Below are positions 1-9,066 of a stretch of 64,000 bases of DNA, in pieces. Numbering within the stretch: the first letter of the stretch is position 1; every line of letters begins with the position of its first letter. The notes under the pieces are model-generated. The model was not told the DNA's origin and made no database searches. It saw only the letters and a list, made by a program, of their open reading frames with translations. The DNA comes from Actinomycetota bacterium (GTDB lineage Bacteria > Actinomycetota > Acidimicrobiia > Acidimicrobiales > Acidimicrobilacustridaceae), in NCBI GenBank assembly GCA_016185305.1, contig JACPNV010000031.1, positions 46,043 through 110,042 on the forward strand. Reading direction: 5' to 3'. The translations under genes were made by a program, and so were the position numbers.

Positions 1-2
1 AG

Positions 3-179
3 GCCTACCTGTACGCATGCGCCGATGCCGAAGGCGATGCCGCGAAGGTTCCGCCGGGCCCATGGGACGAATGGCCCGACCGCCACCTCGACGAGATCAA
101 CGTCGAGCGGGCTGCGCTTCTCGCTGCGGGCGATCGCTCGATCCCCCAATCGATGCTGCGCCTCGTCGGCATGGCCTGA
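3..179 (+). CDS. C-terminal end of an unidentified protein (cut by window edge)
   Basis: An open frame enters from the left edge and runs 58 codons to a TGA at 177-179. The peptide is acidic, has a WDEWPDRHLDEIN segment and ends in MLRLVGMA. Codon use is GC-rich like the neighbours. No family was recognised, so no function is given. It is convergent with the leftward gene that ends at 218, leaving 38 bases between the two stops. Confidence 0.6.
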   Translation, partial: AYLYACADAEGDAAKVPPGPWDEWPDRHLDEINVERAALLAAGDRSIPQSMLRLVGMA

Positions 180-217
180 CGAGCTACACCGCCTCTACCT
201 GGCAGACGTGAACGCCA

Positions 218-796
218 CTAGGAACCGAACTCCAACTCGCCGTCGAGACCCTTGCGGCCCGCCAGCCACAGCGCCAAGACTTCGCTGGTTCCCCTCATGG
301 TCGTGCCGCGACCTCTCGCTCGCCCACCATCGGTCGGTTCGATGCGGTACTTCAACAGCTTCGAGAAGCCGAGCATCGATCCCTCGCGGAGCATCGCGTC
401 GCGGATCGCGATCGGGATGGCGCGGTTGTGGCCTTGCCCGCGCAACACATCTTGATGGTGGATCGCGAGATCGCCGAGCAAGTACCACGCCGCCGGCCGG
501 ATCATCGGTGCCGGGTGCGCGGCCCAGGCCTTCGCCTCGCCGAGCAGATCCTCGCGACCGAGCGATCGGAACCGCTCCACGATGTTGGCGTTGGCCCGGT
601 TGACGTTGCCGTAGGTCTTGACATATTCGGGCAACTGCGAATCCAAGCCGACCAGATGCGCCAGGACGTCGCGGGGCGCCCACTCGTCGCAGAGCGTCGT
701 GCCGTGTTCGAACTCGTCCGGCGAGAGCGACTCGATCGTTCGCACGACCGCAGCTCGTTCTTCGATGAACTCCTTCTCCAAGGGGAATCGCATCAT
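218..796 (-). CDS. DinB/maleylpyruvate-isomerase-like (MDMPI-type) protein
   Basis: A 192-residue protein. The N-terminal half has the pattern of mycothiol-dependent maleylpyruvate isomerase/DinB four-helix proteins (TIGR03083 type): LCDEWAPRDVLAHLVG near residues 37-52, then a second histidine cluster (AIHHQD). These would supply the metal-binding histidines. Proteins of this type often act on small or electrophilic metabolites, and several use mycothiol; the substrate here is unknown. The ATG at 796 overlaps the stop of the upstream SDR gene as ATGA, which supports this start and translational coupling. A second ATG follows directly. It is the last gene of the leftward P450/amidohydrolase operon. 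Confidence 0.8.
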   Translation of the reverse strand: MMRFPLEKEFIEERAAVVRTIESLSPDEFEHGTTLCDEWAPRDVLAHLVGLDSQLPEYVKTYGNVNRANANIVERFRSLGREDLLGEAKAWAAHPAPMIRPAAWYLLGDLAIHHQDVLRGQGHNRAIPIAIRDAMLREGSMLGFSKLLKYRIEPTDGGRARGRGTTMRGTSEVLALWLAGRKGLDGELEFGS

Positions 797-1689
797 GTCC
801 CTTTCCGCAACGTCTGCTCGATGTACTGCTCGCTGATCGACCAGAGGCGAGCACCGGCCTCGGGGTCGCGAGCTTGGCGCGACGGTCGGTGCCGGTGCAC
901 ACCGGGCACGTAGCCGCCGACCCAATAGCCGCCGCTCACGCCCTCGAACCTGGGGGACGCGGCCAGCACGACAAGCGGCTTCGCGCCCCGCCGGGGCGAC
1001 ACCATGAACGGACGGCCGAGCGCCACGATGAAGCGCTCGAAGCCGCGCGTGTCTTCCGCCGAAGCGAATCCCGAGCGAACGGCGCCAGGGTGACAGCAGT
1101 TCGCGGTGAGCGCGGCCGGGTCGAACTGGCGCGCCAGCTCCAAGGTGAAGAGGACGTTGGCCAGCTTCGACTGGCAATACGCGTCGGTGCCGACGTAGCC
1201 ACCGGAGCGTTCGAGGTCGGTCCAGAGCATGGTGCCGGTGCGGTGGGCGATCGACGCGGTGGTGATCACCCGGGCCGGCGCGCTCGCGAGCAGCCGATCG
1301 AGCAGCAACTGGGTGAGGTAGAAGTGCCCGAGATGGTTCACGCCGAACGTCATCTCGAAGCCTTCCCTGGTCTCGCGCCGATCGGAGAGGACGCCGCCGG
1401 CGTTGTTGATCAGAACGTCGAGCCGGTCGAAACGATCGAGCACCTGCGCGGCGAACGCCTCGATCGAAGCGAAGCTCGCCAGGTCGAGGTCGAGCAGCAC
1501 GATCCGGTCGCCGGCTCGTGAGTGCCGCCGCACGTACTCGCGAGCGGGCCCGCCGCGCAGCTCGCTGCGGGACGTGATCACGACCGTCGCGCCTCGCCGC
1601 GCAAGCGCGACGGCAGCCTCGCGGCCGATCCCGGCGTTGGAGCCGGTGATCACGACGACCTTCCCGGTCATGTCTGCGAGCCTCACCAT
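793..1689 (-). CDS. short-chain dehydrogenase/reductase
   Basis: A 298-residue classical SDR with the expected order of motifs: ITGSNAGIG dinucleotide loop near residues 14-22, INNAGG near 95, TASIAH with the catalytic serine, and YCQSK with the catalytic Tyr/Lys. The long form and the sequence after YCQSK resemble the WWOX/retinol-dehydrogenase-like subgroup that oxidises or reduces lipophilic alcohols and ketones. The substrate is inferred only from context, next to a P450 and ferredoxin. An alternative start is the ATG at 1671, whose product would begin MTGKVVV. The gene is 30 bases downstream of the ferredoxin gene and overlaps the next gene by 4 bases. Confidence 0.9.
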   Translation of the reverse strand: MVRLADMTGKVVVITGSNAGIGREAAVALARRGATVVITSRSELRGGPAREYVRRHSRAGDRIVLLDLDLASFASIEAFAAQVLDRFDRLDVLINNAGGVLSDRRETREGFEMTFGVNHLGHFYLTQLLLDRLLASAPARVITTASIAHRTGTMLWTDLERSGGYVGTDAYCQSKLANVLFTLELARQFDPAALTANCCHPGAVRSGFASAEDTRGFERFIVALGRPFMVSPRRGAKPLVVLAASPRFEGVSGGYWVGGYVPGVHRHRPSRQARDPEAGARLWSISEQYIEQTLRKGT

Positions 1690-1719
1690 CGGAAAGGCTC
1701 GCGCGCCCGGGCGCTCAGT

Positions 1720-1917
1720 TCAGCCCTCCATCGCCAGAGCGTCCTCGGGGCAGTTGGCCACGGCCTGCTTCGCCACATCGACGAATCTCTCGGGCAGGTC
1801 TTCGTCATCGAACCGGAGCACGCAATGGCCCTGATCATCGGCGTCGAAGACATCCGGTGCCAGCGCGTAGCACCGGCCGTGACCGACGCACAGCTCGTCA
1901 TCGAGGCGAACCTTCAT
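1720..1917 (-). CDS. [3Fe-4S]-type ferredoxin partnering a P450
   Basis: A 65-residue acidic ferredoxin. Its cysteines follow the single-cluster pattern seen in actinobacterial P450 partners: C10 in ELCVGHGRC, C16, and a distal C before proline (NCP). The second cluster cysteine of 4Fe-4S ferredoxins is replaced (CVGHGRC, with Gly-His), which fits a 3Fe-4S cluster. Its likely role is to pass electrons to the P450 encoded directly upstream. The ATG at 1917 overlaps the P450 stop as ATGA, which fixes the start; the longer open frame upstream is P450 coding sequence read in another frame. No ferredoxin reductase is present in the operon. Confidence 0.93.
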   Translation of the reverse strand: MKVRLDDELCVGHGRCYALAPDVFDADDQGHCVLRFDDEDLPERFVDVAKQAVANCPEDALAMEG

Positions 1918-3113
1918 GCGAACACCAGCGGGAGAGATTTGATCTCCCGAATGCCGGGCGAGTACTCGAGGTCGGCACCGGCCGCGATCCGGTAGTCGGG
2001 AATGCGTTCGTGCAGCACTTCGAGCGCGACGCGCAGCTCCAATCGAGCGAGATGAGAACCGAGGCACCGATGCGGGCCGCCGCCGAAGGCGAGGTGCCGG
2101 TTGGCCTCGCGATGCAGGTTCACGAGGTCTGCGTCGGCACCGAACTCACCGGGGTCGGTGTCGGCCGACCCGAGCATCACGACGGCGTGGTCGCCCGGCT
2201 TCATCTCGACGCCGTGCATCCGGTGCGGCCGCGCCACGACCCGCAGCACCTGCATGACCGGCGTCTGCATCCGCAGCAGCTCTTCCACCGCGTTCGGTAT
2301 CAGGCTCGGATCGTCGACGAGCTCGCGCCGATGATCGGGGTGTTGCGCGAGGTACGCGATCGAGCAGTCGAGCGTGGCGGTGACGGTGTCGAGCCCGCCG
2401 AGGATGAACAAGTAGCAGAGGTCGAGCATCTCGTCCCGACTCATCAGCCGCCCATCGACCTCGGTCTTCATGAACCGGCTGATGATGTCGTCGGTGCCGT
2501 TCGCCGCCCGCTGGTCGATGGCGTCCTCGAAGAACGCGTACATGTCGGCCCCGGTCTGGCGCCGGATGGCGGCGGCCTCGTCCATGTCGAACGTCTCAGG
2601 ACGGATGATGTTGTCCTTCCAGGTGAGGAAGCGATCCAGCTCCCCCAACGGCAGACCCGTCAAGGACAGGAACACCAGGCACGGCAGTGGCATCGAGAAC
2701 TCCGCATGGAAGTCGCACTCGCCCCGGTCGATGAACCGATCGACCACCTCGTTCACGAGCCGGCGGGCGTCGGCCTCGAGGTGCGCGAGCTCTTTGGCCG
2801 AGAGGTGCGGATCCATCACCCGGCGGTAGTGGGCGTGCTCGGGCGGGTCGATCTGCAACGGGATGAGCGGGCGGTCCTGGCCGATGTCGACGGCGACGAA
2901 GTCCGACGAGAAGATCTCGTGGTGCTTGAGCGCGAACTTCACGTCCTCATACCGGCTGATGATGTGGACGCCCTCCGGCATGCCCTCCATGGCCGCGACG
3001 GGGCACTCGTCGCGGAGCCGGGCGTAGAACGGCTGCGGGTGCGCCGCGACGACGGACGAGTACGGGTTGGCCGCGCGGTCTTCGGGATGGACCTCGGCAG
3101 CGCTGTCGATCAT
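1914..3113 (-). CDS. cytochrome P450 monooxygenase
   Basis: A 399-residue soluble bacterial P450 of normal length. It shows the I-helix oxygen-activation stretch (LGGLDTVTA), a K-helix ExxR (EELLRMQ) and the heme-binding loop FGGGPHRCLGSHLAR with the axial cysteine near residue 346. It should hydroxylate a small or lipophilic substrate using the adjacent ferredoxin. The I-helix has Gly-Gly where Ala-Gly is common, a tolerated variant. Its ATG overlaps the upstream amidohydrolase stop (ATGA) and its stop overlaps the ferredoxin ATG, so three consecutive genes are translationally coupled. The substrate cannot be read from the sequence. Confidence 0.96.
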   Translation of the reverse strand: MIDSAAEVHPEDRAANPYSSVVAAHPQPFYARLRDECPVAAMEGMPEGVHIISRYEDVKFALKHHEIFSSDFVAVDIGQDRPLIPLQIDPPEHAHYRRVMDPHLSAKELAHLEADARRLVNEVVDRFIDRGECDFHAEFSMPLPCLVFLSLTGLPLGELDRFLTWKDNIIRPETFDMDEAAAIRRQTGADMYAFFEDAIDQRAANGTDDIISRFMKTEVDGRLMSRDEMLDLCYLFILGGLDTVTATLDCSIAYLAQHPDHRRELVDDPSLIPNAVEELLRMQTPVMQVLRVVARPHRMHGVEMKPGDHAVVMLGSADTDPGEFGADADLVNLHREANRHLAFGGGPHRCLGSHLARLELRVALEVLHERIPDYRIAAGADLEYSPGIREIKSLPLVFA

Positions 3114-4852
3114 GGTTCCCCCTGATGCTCTCGATCCGGGCGGGCCCGGACGGTCGTGGTGTCGCGTCCCGCGCGCAGCACGGATCCCGGCGTGGCACCG
3201 GTGAGTCCGCCATCGCGCACGATCTCGACACCGTTCACGTAGACGTGGTGGAAGCCGTCGGCTTCCGCGTACAACCGGCTCGTACCACCGGGCAGGTCGT
3301 CGCGAGTGCGCTCTTCGCGCGGCGCCACCGCCGACGGGTCGAACACGACGAGATCGGCGGCGGCACCAACCTCGAGCCGCCCTCGATCGGTCAGCCCGTA
3401 CAGACCGGCGGGAGCGCCGGTCAGCAACCAGACGGCTTCCTCGATGGAGAGCAGCCCGTGCTCGCGGACAGCCGGACCGACGAGGAACGACGAGTAGGTC
3501 GCGCCGCACATCATGTCGAGGTGGGCGCCGGCGTCGGACCCACCGACGATCACTCTGGGATCGCGCCAGACCTCGACCCGCGCCTTCCACACCTCCGGTG
3601 ACTCCGGGGGCATCGCCGGCGAGACACCGGTGCGCAGGCGATCGGCGACGACGATGTCGAGCAGCGCGTCGAACGGCTCCTGCCCGGACGCTCGGGCGAT
3701 GCTCTTCACCGAGCGCCCCTCATACGGCGCGTTCTCGGGCGCGAACGTCTCGACGATCCGCAGGTTCTCCCACGTGGCGAGCAGCCCGATCATGCCCGCG
3801 TCGGGTGAGTGCGCACCCTCGTCCATGCGCTTGCGCACCGCGGGATCGGACAGCGCGGCCAGGCGCTCGTCGACGGGCAACCCGAGGATCTCCTCCCACC
3901 CCGGCAACGCGTCGAGCACCATCCCCGACAGGAACGAGAGGCGAAGCTTCATGCCCGCCGGGATGGTGAGCGCGACGACACGGGCGCCGTGCGCCGCCGC
4001 GTAGTCGGACGCGGCGAGCTGGGAGAGATGCCCGTCACCGCCGCTCACGCCGAGGACGTTCCAGTTGAGCGGGCGATCCGCCGCGCTCGACATGCGCGCG
4101 AGCATCGCCTTCTCGTCCGCGGTGAAGCCGTTGATGCAGCCGGGCACGATGGCCTCGAGCTGCGTGCCGGGGAACACCGAGACGGCGCCGCACAGTGCGA
4201 GCAGCTCGTCGTCGGTGGCGAAGCGTGAGGGGATGGGGTTGCCGTCGCCGTCGTGGTGCGTGTGCGAGCGCGAGGTCGAGAAGCCCACAGCTCCAGCGGC
4301 GAGCATGTCGCGCAGCACGCCGACCATCGCGTCGATCTCGGCCGCCGATGCTGGTTCACCGACGGCGCGGTCGCCCATGACTGCCCGGCGGATGGCGGAG
4401 TGCCCGGCAAGGAAGCCCGCGTTGACCGCGGTGCCGTTGTCCTCGATGCGCGCCAGCCAGTCACCGAAGCCCGACCAGTCGAACGGCACGCCCGCTTCGA
4501 TCGCCTGCAGCGGGATGCCTTCGACGCGCGCCATCAGCCGGGTCAGGTACTCGACGTCCTCGTCGGCCGCCGGTGCGAGGCCGAAGCCGCAATTGCCGCC
4601 GAACACGGTGGTCACCCCGTGCAGCGGTGAGGGGCTCGCGGTCGGGTCCCAGAAGAGCTGGGCGTCGTAGTGCGTGTGGAGATCGACGAACCCGGGGGCG
4701 ACGACGCAACCCGTCACGTCGATCGCGCTGGACGCCGGCCCGGCTGCCGGTCCTATGGCGGTGATCCGGCCGTCCTCCACCGAGATGTCGGCGACGGCGC
4801 CGGGCGCGCCCGTGCCGTCGCCGACGAGCCCGCCTCGCAACGTGAAGCTCAC
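3110..4852 (-). CDS. amidohydrolase, N-acyl-D-amino-acid deacylase family
   Basis: A 580-residue enzyme of the D-aminoacylase/dihydroorotase-like metal-dependent hydrolase group (COG3653 type). Visible signatures are VDLHTHYDAQLFWDP near residue 65 (metal-binding HTH), GNCGFGLAP, and a C-terminal GGSDAGAHLDMM with the catalytic aspartate. It should hydrolyse an amide or lactam-like bond; the true substrate is unknown. The chosen start is the GTG at 4852, giving VSFTLRGGLVGDGTG, the usual N-terminus of this family. The open frame continues upstream only into sequence coding in another frame. It lies 37 bases after the preceding amidohydrolase and overlaps the P450 start by 4 bases. Confidence 0.88.
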   Translation of the reverse strand: MSFTLRGGLVGDGTGAPGAVADISVEDGRITAIGPAAGPASSAIDVTGCVVAPGFVDLHTHYDAQLFWDPTASPSPLHGVTTVFGGNCGFGLAPAADEDVEYLTRLMARVEGIPLQAIEAGVPFDWSGFGDWLARIEDNGTAVNAGFLAGHSAIRRAVMGDRAVGEPASAAEIDAMVGVLRDMLAAGAVGFSTSRSHTHHDGDGNPIPSRFATDDELLALCGAVSVFPGTQLEAIVPGCINGFTADEKAMLARMSSAADRPLNWNVLGVSGGDGHLSQLAASDYAAAHGARVVALTIPAGMKLRLSFLSGMVLDALPGWEEILGLPVDERLAALSDPAVRKRMDEGAHSPDAGMIGLLATWENLRIVETFAPENAPYEGRSVKSIARASGQEPFDALLDIVVADRLRTGVSPAMPPESPEVWKARVEVWRDPRVIVGGSDAGAHLDMMCGATYSSFLVGPAVREHGLLSIEEAVWLLTGAPAGLYGLTDRGRLEVGAAADLVVFDPSAVAPREERTRDDLPGGTSRLYAEADGFHHVYVNGVEIVRDGGLTGATPGSVLRAGRDTTTVRARPDREHQGEP

Positions 4853-4889
4853 GGCGCCCGCACCCCCTTGCCGGTGCTGGAGTGGGCGC

Positions 4890-6137
4890 TCATAGCCCCG
4901 GCTTTCCCTCGGGCAGTTGCCGATCGTCGGGCACGGGATGCCGGAACAGTGTGGCCGCGTTCTCCCACGTGATCTTGCGCACCGCAGACGCCGGCATGCC
5001 GGCCAGGCCCTCTGTCGCCAACGCTTGGGTGTCGGGCCAGGTCGAGTCGGCGTGCGGGTAGTCGCTCTCGAGCACGATGTGGTTGAGACCGATCTGGTCA
5101 CCGAGCGCGCCGATGGTGGGGGTGACGTCGATGACGCCGAACCAGAAGTTGCGGCGCAGCACATCGGTCGGGTGCATGGCGCCGGCCGGCCAACCGCCCT
5201 GCCCGCTCGCCGAATGATCCATCACGTAGTCGATGCGGTTCGCGAGCATCGGCACCCAGTCGACGCCGCTCTCGGCCAGGCAGATGCGCAGCCCCGGGAA
5301 CCGCAGCAGCACGCCCGACCACAGCCAGTCCGCGCAGGTGACGAGCGCGTTGACCGGGAAGAGGGTCGTGAGCTGTTCGAGCGGCGCGCCCGGCGTGTGC
5401 GACGCCGACCAGCCACCCGACGCGCAGTGCAGGCAGATGACCGTCTCGGTCTCTTCGCACGCCGCAAGGAACGGGTCCCAGTGATCGGTGTGCAACGTCG
5501 GCAGCCCCATCTCGACGGGGTTCTCCACGAAGCTCACCGCCTTGAACCCGCGCTCGGCGTTGCGCCGGATCTCCCCTGCCGCGACGGTGGGATCGAGAAG
5601 CCACGGGAGCTGCAACGGGATCAACCGGTCGGGATGGGCGCCGGCCCATTCTTCGAGGTGCCAGTCGTTCCACGCCTGCATGCACGCGAAGCCGAGGTCG
5701 GGATCAGAGCACCGGGCGAACATCGTGCCGGCGAAGCCGGCGATGAGCGATGGGTAGCAGAGCGATGCGTAGACGCCGTCGAGGTCCATATCGGCGACGC
5801 GCTGGTCGACGTCGAAGCACCCGCGCCGCATCTCGTCGAAGCGCGCCGGCTCGAGCGACCACTCCTCTCGAGGCCGGCCGACCACCGCGTTCAGCCCGAT
5901 CTGGCCGTGGCGCTGGCCGTCGAAGTCCCACAGCTCTGTCCCGTCGTGTTCGACGACCCGAGGCGCCCGCTCGGCGAGCCGTGCCGGCAGGCGAGACGTG
6001 AACGTGTCGGCCGGCTCCACCAGGTGGTCGTCGACCGAGATGATGGTCAAGGCCAGGTCGCTCGTTGCCTGGGGGGGTGCGCCCCCACCGCCGGCGGGCT
6101 CCCTGGCGGTCGCGCCGCCGGAAGGCGCTTGCCCCAT
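4890..6137 (-). CDS. amidohydrolase family protein (TIM-barrel, COG2159-like)
   Basis: A 415-residue protein matching the amidohydrolase_2 group (decarboxylases and hydrolases of aromatic or steroid degradation). It has IISVDDHLVEPADTF near the start in place of the metal HxH, a barrel histidine in ICLHCASGG, and the C-terminal LESDYPHADSTWPDT with the conserved Asp-Tyr-Pro-His. The metal site therefore looks divergent. The first residues (a Gly/Ala-rich stretch of about 25) are unlikely to be conserved, so a later start cannot be excluded. It is 38 bases downstream of the TetR gene and is probably its regulatory target. Confidence 0.87.
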   Translation of the reverse strand: MGQAPSGGATAREPAGGGGAPPQATSDLALTIISVDDHLVEPADTFTSRLPARLAERAPRVVEHDGTELWDFDGQRHGQIGLNAVVGRPREEWSLEPARFDEMRRGCFDVDQRVADMDLDGVYASLCYPSLIAGFAGTMFARCSDPDLGFACMQAWNDWHLEEWAGAHPDRLIPLQLPWLLDPTVAAGEIRRNAERGFKAVSFVENPVEMGLPTLHTDHWDPFLAACEETETVICLHCASGGWSASHTPGAPLEQLTTLFPVNALVTCADWLWSGVLLRFPGLRICLAESGVDWVPMLANRIDYVMDHSASGQGGWPAGAMHPTDVLRRNFWFGVIDVTPTIGALGDQIGLNHIVLESDYPHADSTWPDTQALATEGLAGMPASAVRKITWENAATLFRHPVPDDRQLPEGKPGL

Positions 6138-6175
6138 CCACAACAACGTGTCGATCCGTGGCCGGAAGCGCCTGC

Positions 6176-6853
6176 TCACGCTCGCAGGCCTCCCCAGCAG
6201 AACTCCCACACATACGACGCCGCCTCTTGCACGGCCTCTTGCACGGTGTCCGCCGGGCGGCCGCCGCCCGCGAGCACGAGATCGTGGATGTGCCCCAGCA
6301 CGACGTTGAGCACGGTGTGGGCGTCGCGAGCGGGGTCTCCGGCGCGAACATCGCCCTGCTCCATGGCGAGCGCGAGATCGTCGATCAGCAGTTGCACCAG
6401 TGGTTGGAGCGCGGTGGCGATCTCCGCGGGCCGAGTCTCGGCAAGGCGGCGGTGCTCGCGCACGAGCACGCCGACGTACCCCTCCTCGCCCGACGCCATC
6501 AGCTCGAAGACCCCTTCGATCCAACCACGAGCCCGGTCGACGGGACGGACCTTGCCGCTGATCATCTCGGCGAGGAACAGCGACCCGACCGAGCAGTCCT
6601 CTTCGATGAGCGCGAGCAGCAGCGCGTCCTTGCCGTCGAAGTAGCGGTAGAACGACTTCAGCGACTGCCCCGAGCGGGCCACGACCTGCTGCACGGTGAA
6701 CGTGGAGCTGCCCGTCTCGGTGGCCAGCTCGCGGGCGGCCTGCACGAACAGCGATAGGCGCTGCACCGACCGGGCCCGCAGCTCGGCCATCGACCGGTCG
6801 AGCGCTCTGAGCTGCCAGGATGGTGTATCGCTCTCGCTCGGAGAGAATGCCAT
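6176..6853 (-). CDS. TetR-family transcriptional regulator
   Basis: A 225-residue regulator with an N-terminal TetR helix-turn-helix: FTVQQVVARSGQSLKSFYRY, where SFYRYF is the recognition-helix signature. A divergent all-helical ligand-binding domain follows. The ATG at 6853 is preferred over one 36 bases upstream because the extra residues look non-conserved and the upstream region holds a palindrome. It is the first gene of the leftward operon of two amidohydrolases, P450, ferredoxin, SDR and MDMPI-like protein, so it probably represses its own operon and is released by a substrate of the pathway. Confidence 0.9.
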   Translation of the reverse strand: MAFSPSESDTPSWQLRALDRSMAELRARSVQRLSLFVQAARELATETGSSTFTVQQVVARSGQSLKSFYRYFDGKDALLLALIEEDCSVGSLFLAEMISGKVRPVDRARGWIEGVFELMASGEEGYVGVLVREHRRLAETRPAEIATALQPLVQLLIDDLALAMEQGDVRAGDPARDAHTVLNVVLGHIHDLVLAGGGRPADTVQEAVQEAASYVWEFCWGGLRA

Positions 6854-6863
6854 TCTCCCTAGT

Positions 6864-6879
6864 CTGACACGCGCGTCAG
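6864..6879. promoter_or_regulatory. candidate TetR operator palindrome
   Basis: The 16-mer CTGACACGCGCGTCAG is symmetric at 14 of 16 positions and lies 11 bases upstream of the TetR start. The size and the TGAC...GTCA arms resemble operators of TetR-family repressors. A shorter inverted repeat, GAGAAT-GCC-ATTCTC (about 6843-6857), overlaps the start codon. Binding is inferred from position and symmetry only. Confidence 0.5.
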
Positions 6880-6934
6880 GTCGAGACAACCACGCGGTTG
6901 CCCGACGCCGCGCGCGGCGGGACCGGCGGAGCGG

Positions 6935-8944
6935 TCACGGGGCAAGCATCTGGCTCACGACCCACCGGGCCATGAAGTCAGCGGCCTGCTTGTCGTAGTG
7001 GATGCCGTCCTCGCGCAACGTGATGCCGTCCATCTCATCGAGGCACGTGCGATCCGGGCAGACGAACCGGTCAAGCGCCAGGATGCGAGCCGCGGGCTTC
7101 GTCGCCGCCACCTCGCGGTAGACCTTCGACATGCAATCGGTGCGGGGATCTTGTGCGGCCCAATCCATCCACGGGAAACGCGAGTACGCCGCGGGCGCGA
7201 TGAAGACCGTGGCGCCCGTGGTGGACAGGATGTCGATCGCCTCACTCACCTGGCCCCGGTACCACGCATCCCAGGCTGGGCTGCAAAGGTCCTGCCACGT
7301 GCCGGCCAGCTCGCGTTGCTCGGGAGGCGGGCCGCCATAGTGCATGAACACGACGTCGGGCCGGAACTTGTACACGTCTTCGATGAAGTACTTCGGCCAC
7401 TCACGGCACTCGGCCCGCTCGTTGACGACCTGGCCCTGAGCCCGTGACCTACCCGAATCGCTCGACAGCGGGCACGCGAACAGCGCTCGGTTGGTGGCCG
7501 TGATGTTGAGCGCCGGGGAGAGCTTCACCATGCTCTCGCCGAGGTTCCAGGCGACGGAGTCACCGACGACCATCACCCGTGCCCTCCGGCCGCCCGGTCG
7601 AGGGAGGGGACCCTCCGGTGGTGGCGGGGCCGTGGACGTCGTCGAACCGGCCATCAGCGCGCTGCCGTCGGGATCGTTCGCGAGGTCGGGCAAGGCTCTG
7701 CGTTCCTCGGCCGCGGATGCTCCCGCGGTGCCCTCGGCTGACGCGGCCGGCGTGGTGATGGCTGAGCGGTCGACCCCGCCGACCGTCGACCACAGCAGCG
7801 CGAGCACGACGAAACCCGCGGTGGCGGGCAGCAGCACTGGCCGGCGCCACGCTGCCAATCCGCGGTGACGGATCGGTTGCTCGAGGATGAAGTACGAGGC
7901 GACCGCGACGGCAAGGCTCATCGACAGCTTGAGCGCGAGGATGAGCCACTCGTTGAACCCACGGGCATCGAGCCACACCCGGTTGGCGTCCACCACGATG
8001 TAGACAGGCCAGTGCCAGAGGTAGAGGCCGTAGCTGATGAGGCCGAGGGCACGCAGCGGTCGCCAACTCAGGGCGGCACCGAGTGGTCCTCGGACGGGAT
8101 GCACCGCGGCTGCGATGACCACGACGGACAGCACACCGAGGACGAAGAACCCGAACCGGTAGAGGGCAGGGGTCGTGCCTGTGGCGAGGAGCCACACCGA
8201 CAGGAGCGTGGCCGCGGCGGCGAGCGCCACCGCCTCCAGCACCACTCGTGCCCACCGGCCCGCGACCGGTCCCCACAGCCGAAGCGCGATGGCGAGCGAT
8301 GCACCGAGCAGGACGGCCGCCGCTCGGGTGTCGGTGCCGAGGTACACCCGGTTGGGGTCGCCTTCCTCGAAGAGCACCAGCATAAGCGTCGACGACAGGA
8401 CGGCCAGTCCCAACGACACGGCGAGCAGCACTCGCTTCGAGCCCCTCACCAGTGTCAGCACGCCGATGAAGATGAGCGGCCAGATCAGGTAGAACTGCTC
8501 CTCGATGGCGAGGCTCCATGTGTGGCGCAACGGCGAAGGCGCATTGAACTGCTCCCAGTAGCCGGCTCCGCCCGCGATCTGCCACCAGTTCGCGACGTAG
8601 AAGAGAGTCGCGAACGAGTCCCATCTCCACGGGTCGAGCTCGTAGGCCTTGGCGAACACCGCGGCCAAGACCGCGACCAGCGCCACCAGACCGAACACCG
8701 CCGGCAACAGCCGGCGGGCACGGCGCGTCCAGAAGCCCCGCAGGTCGATCGAACCGTGCTCATCCCACTCGACGAGCAGCAACGAGGTGATGAGGAAACC
8801 GGACAGCACGAAGAACAGATCGACACCGAGAAAACCACCGGTGAGCTTGCCGCCGTGGAACGCCAGCACGCCGGTGACCGCAACGCCGCGCAAGCCATCG
8901 AGCGCGGGGAGGTGGTCGAGCCGCGCTCGGCGGTGCTCGCGCAT
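6935..8944 (-). CDS. OatA-like acyltransferase-3 / SGNH hydrolase membrane protein
   Basis: About 669 residues. The N-terminal part is an acyltransferase-3 integral membrane domain with about ten hydrophobic segments, the LDGLRGVAV opening and the FFVLSGFLIT motif. After a Pro/Ala/Thr-rich linker comes an extracytoplasmic SGNH domain with VVGDSVAWNLG (block I serine) and DGIHYDKQAADF (catalytic Asp and His). Such proteins O-acylate cell-wall or surface glycans, with the membrane part moving acyl groups out and the SGNH part transferring them. The start at 8944 gives MREHRRARLDHLPALDGLRG; an in-frame start at 9022 is possible. It reads the same way as the TetR operon, 80 bases upstream of it. 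Confidence 0.9.
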   Translation of the reverse strand: MREHRRARLDHLPALDGLRGVAVTGVLAFHGGKLTGGFLGVDLFFVLSGFLITSLLLVEWDEHGSIDLRGFWTRRARRLLPAVFGLVALVAVLAAVFAKAYELDPWRWDSFATLFYVANWWQIAGGAGYWEQFNAPSPLRHTWSLAIEEQFYLIWPLIFIGVLTLVRGSKRVLLAVSLGLAVLSSTLMLVLFEEGDPNRVYLGTDTRAAAVLLGASLAIALRLWGPVAGRWARVVLEAVALAAAATLLSVWLLATGTTPALYRFGFFVLGVLSVVVIAAAVHPVRGPLGAALSWRPLRALGLISYGLYLWHWPVYIVVDANRVWLDARGFNEWLILALKLSMSLAVAVASYFILEQPIRHRGLAAWRRPVLLPATAGFVVLALLWSTVGGVDRSAITTPAASAEGTAGASAAEERRALPDLANDPDGSALMAGSTTSTAPPPPEGPLPRPGGRRARVMVVGDSVAWNLGESMVKLSPALNITATNRALFACPLSSDSGRSRAQGQVVNERAECREWPKYFIEDVYKFRPDVVFMHYGGPPPEQRELAGTWQDLCSPAWDAWYRGQVSEAIDILSTTGATVFIAPAAYSRFPWMDWAAQDPRTDCMSKVYREVAATKPAARILALDRFVCPDRTCLDEMDGITLREDGIHYDKQAADFMARWVVSQMLAP

Positions 8945-9066
8945 GGCGGACCACCGTAGTTGCCAGACCATGGCGTCAACCCAGGCGAACGTCACCGCCG
9001 ACCTCCTCCTCGTGTTCGACAATGAGGTGTCGATGCCTGCTCAGGAACAGTCGGTCGCTGTTGGCG

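Noticed and set aside
1857..3125. 422-codon rightward frame antisense to the P450 gene
   Set aside because: It mirrors the P450 coding frame in GC-rich DNA, is histidine/arginine/valine-rich and shows no family, while the leftward frame has full P450 motifs.
7865..8959. 364-codon rightward frame opposite the acyltransferase gene
   Set aside because: Glu/Arg/Gln-rich antisense shadow of membrane-helix codons; the leftward protein has clear acyltransferase and SGNH motifs.
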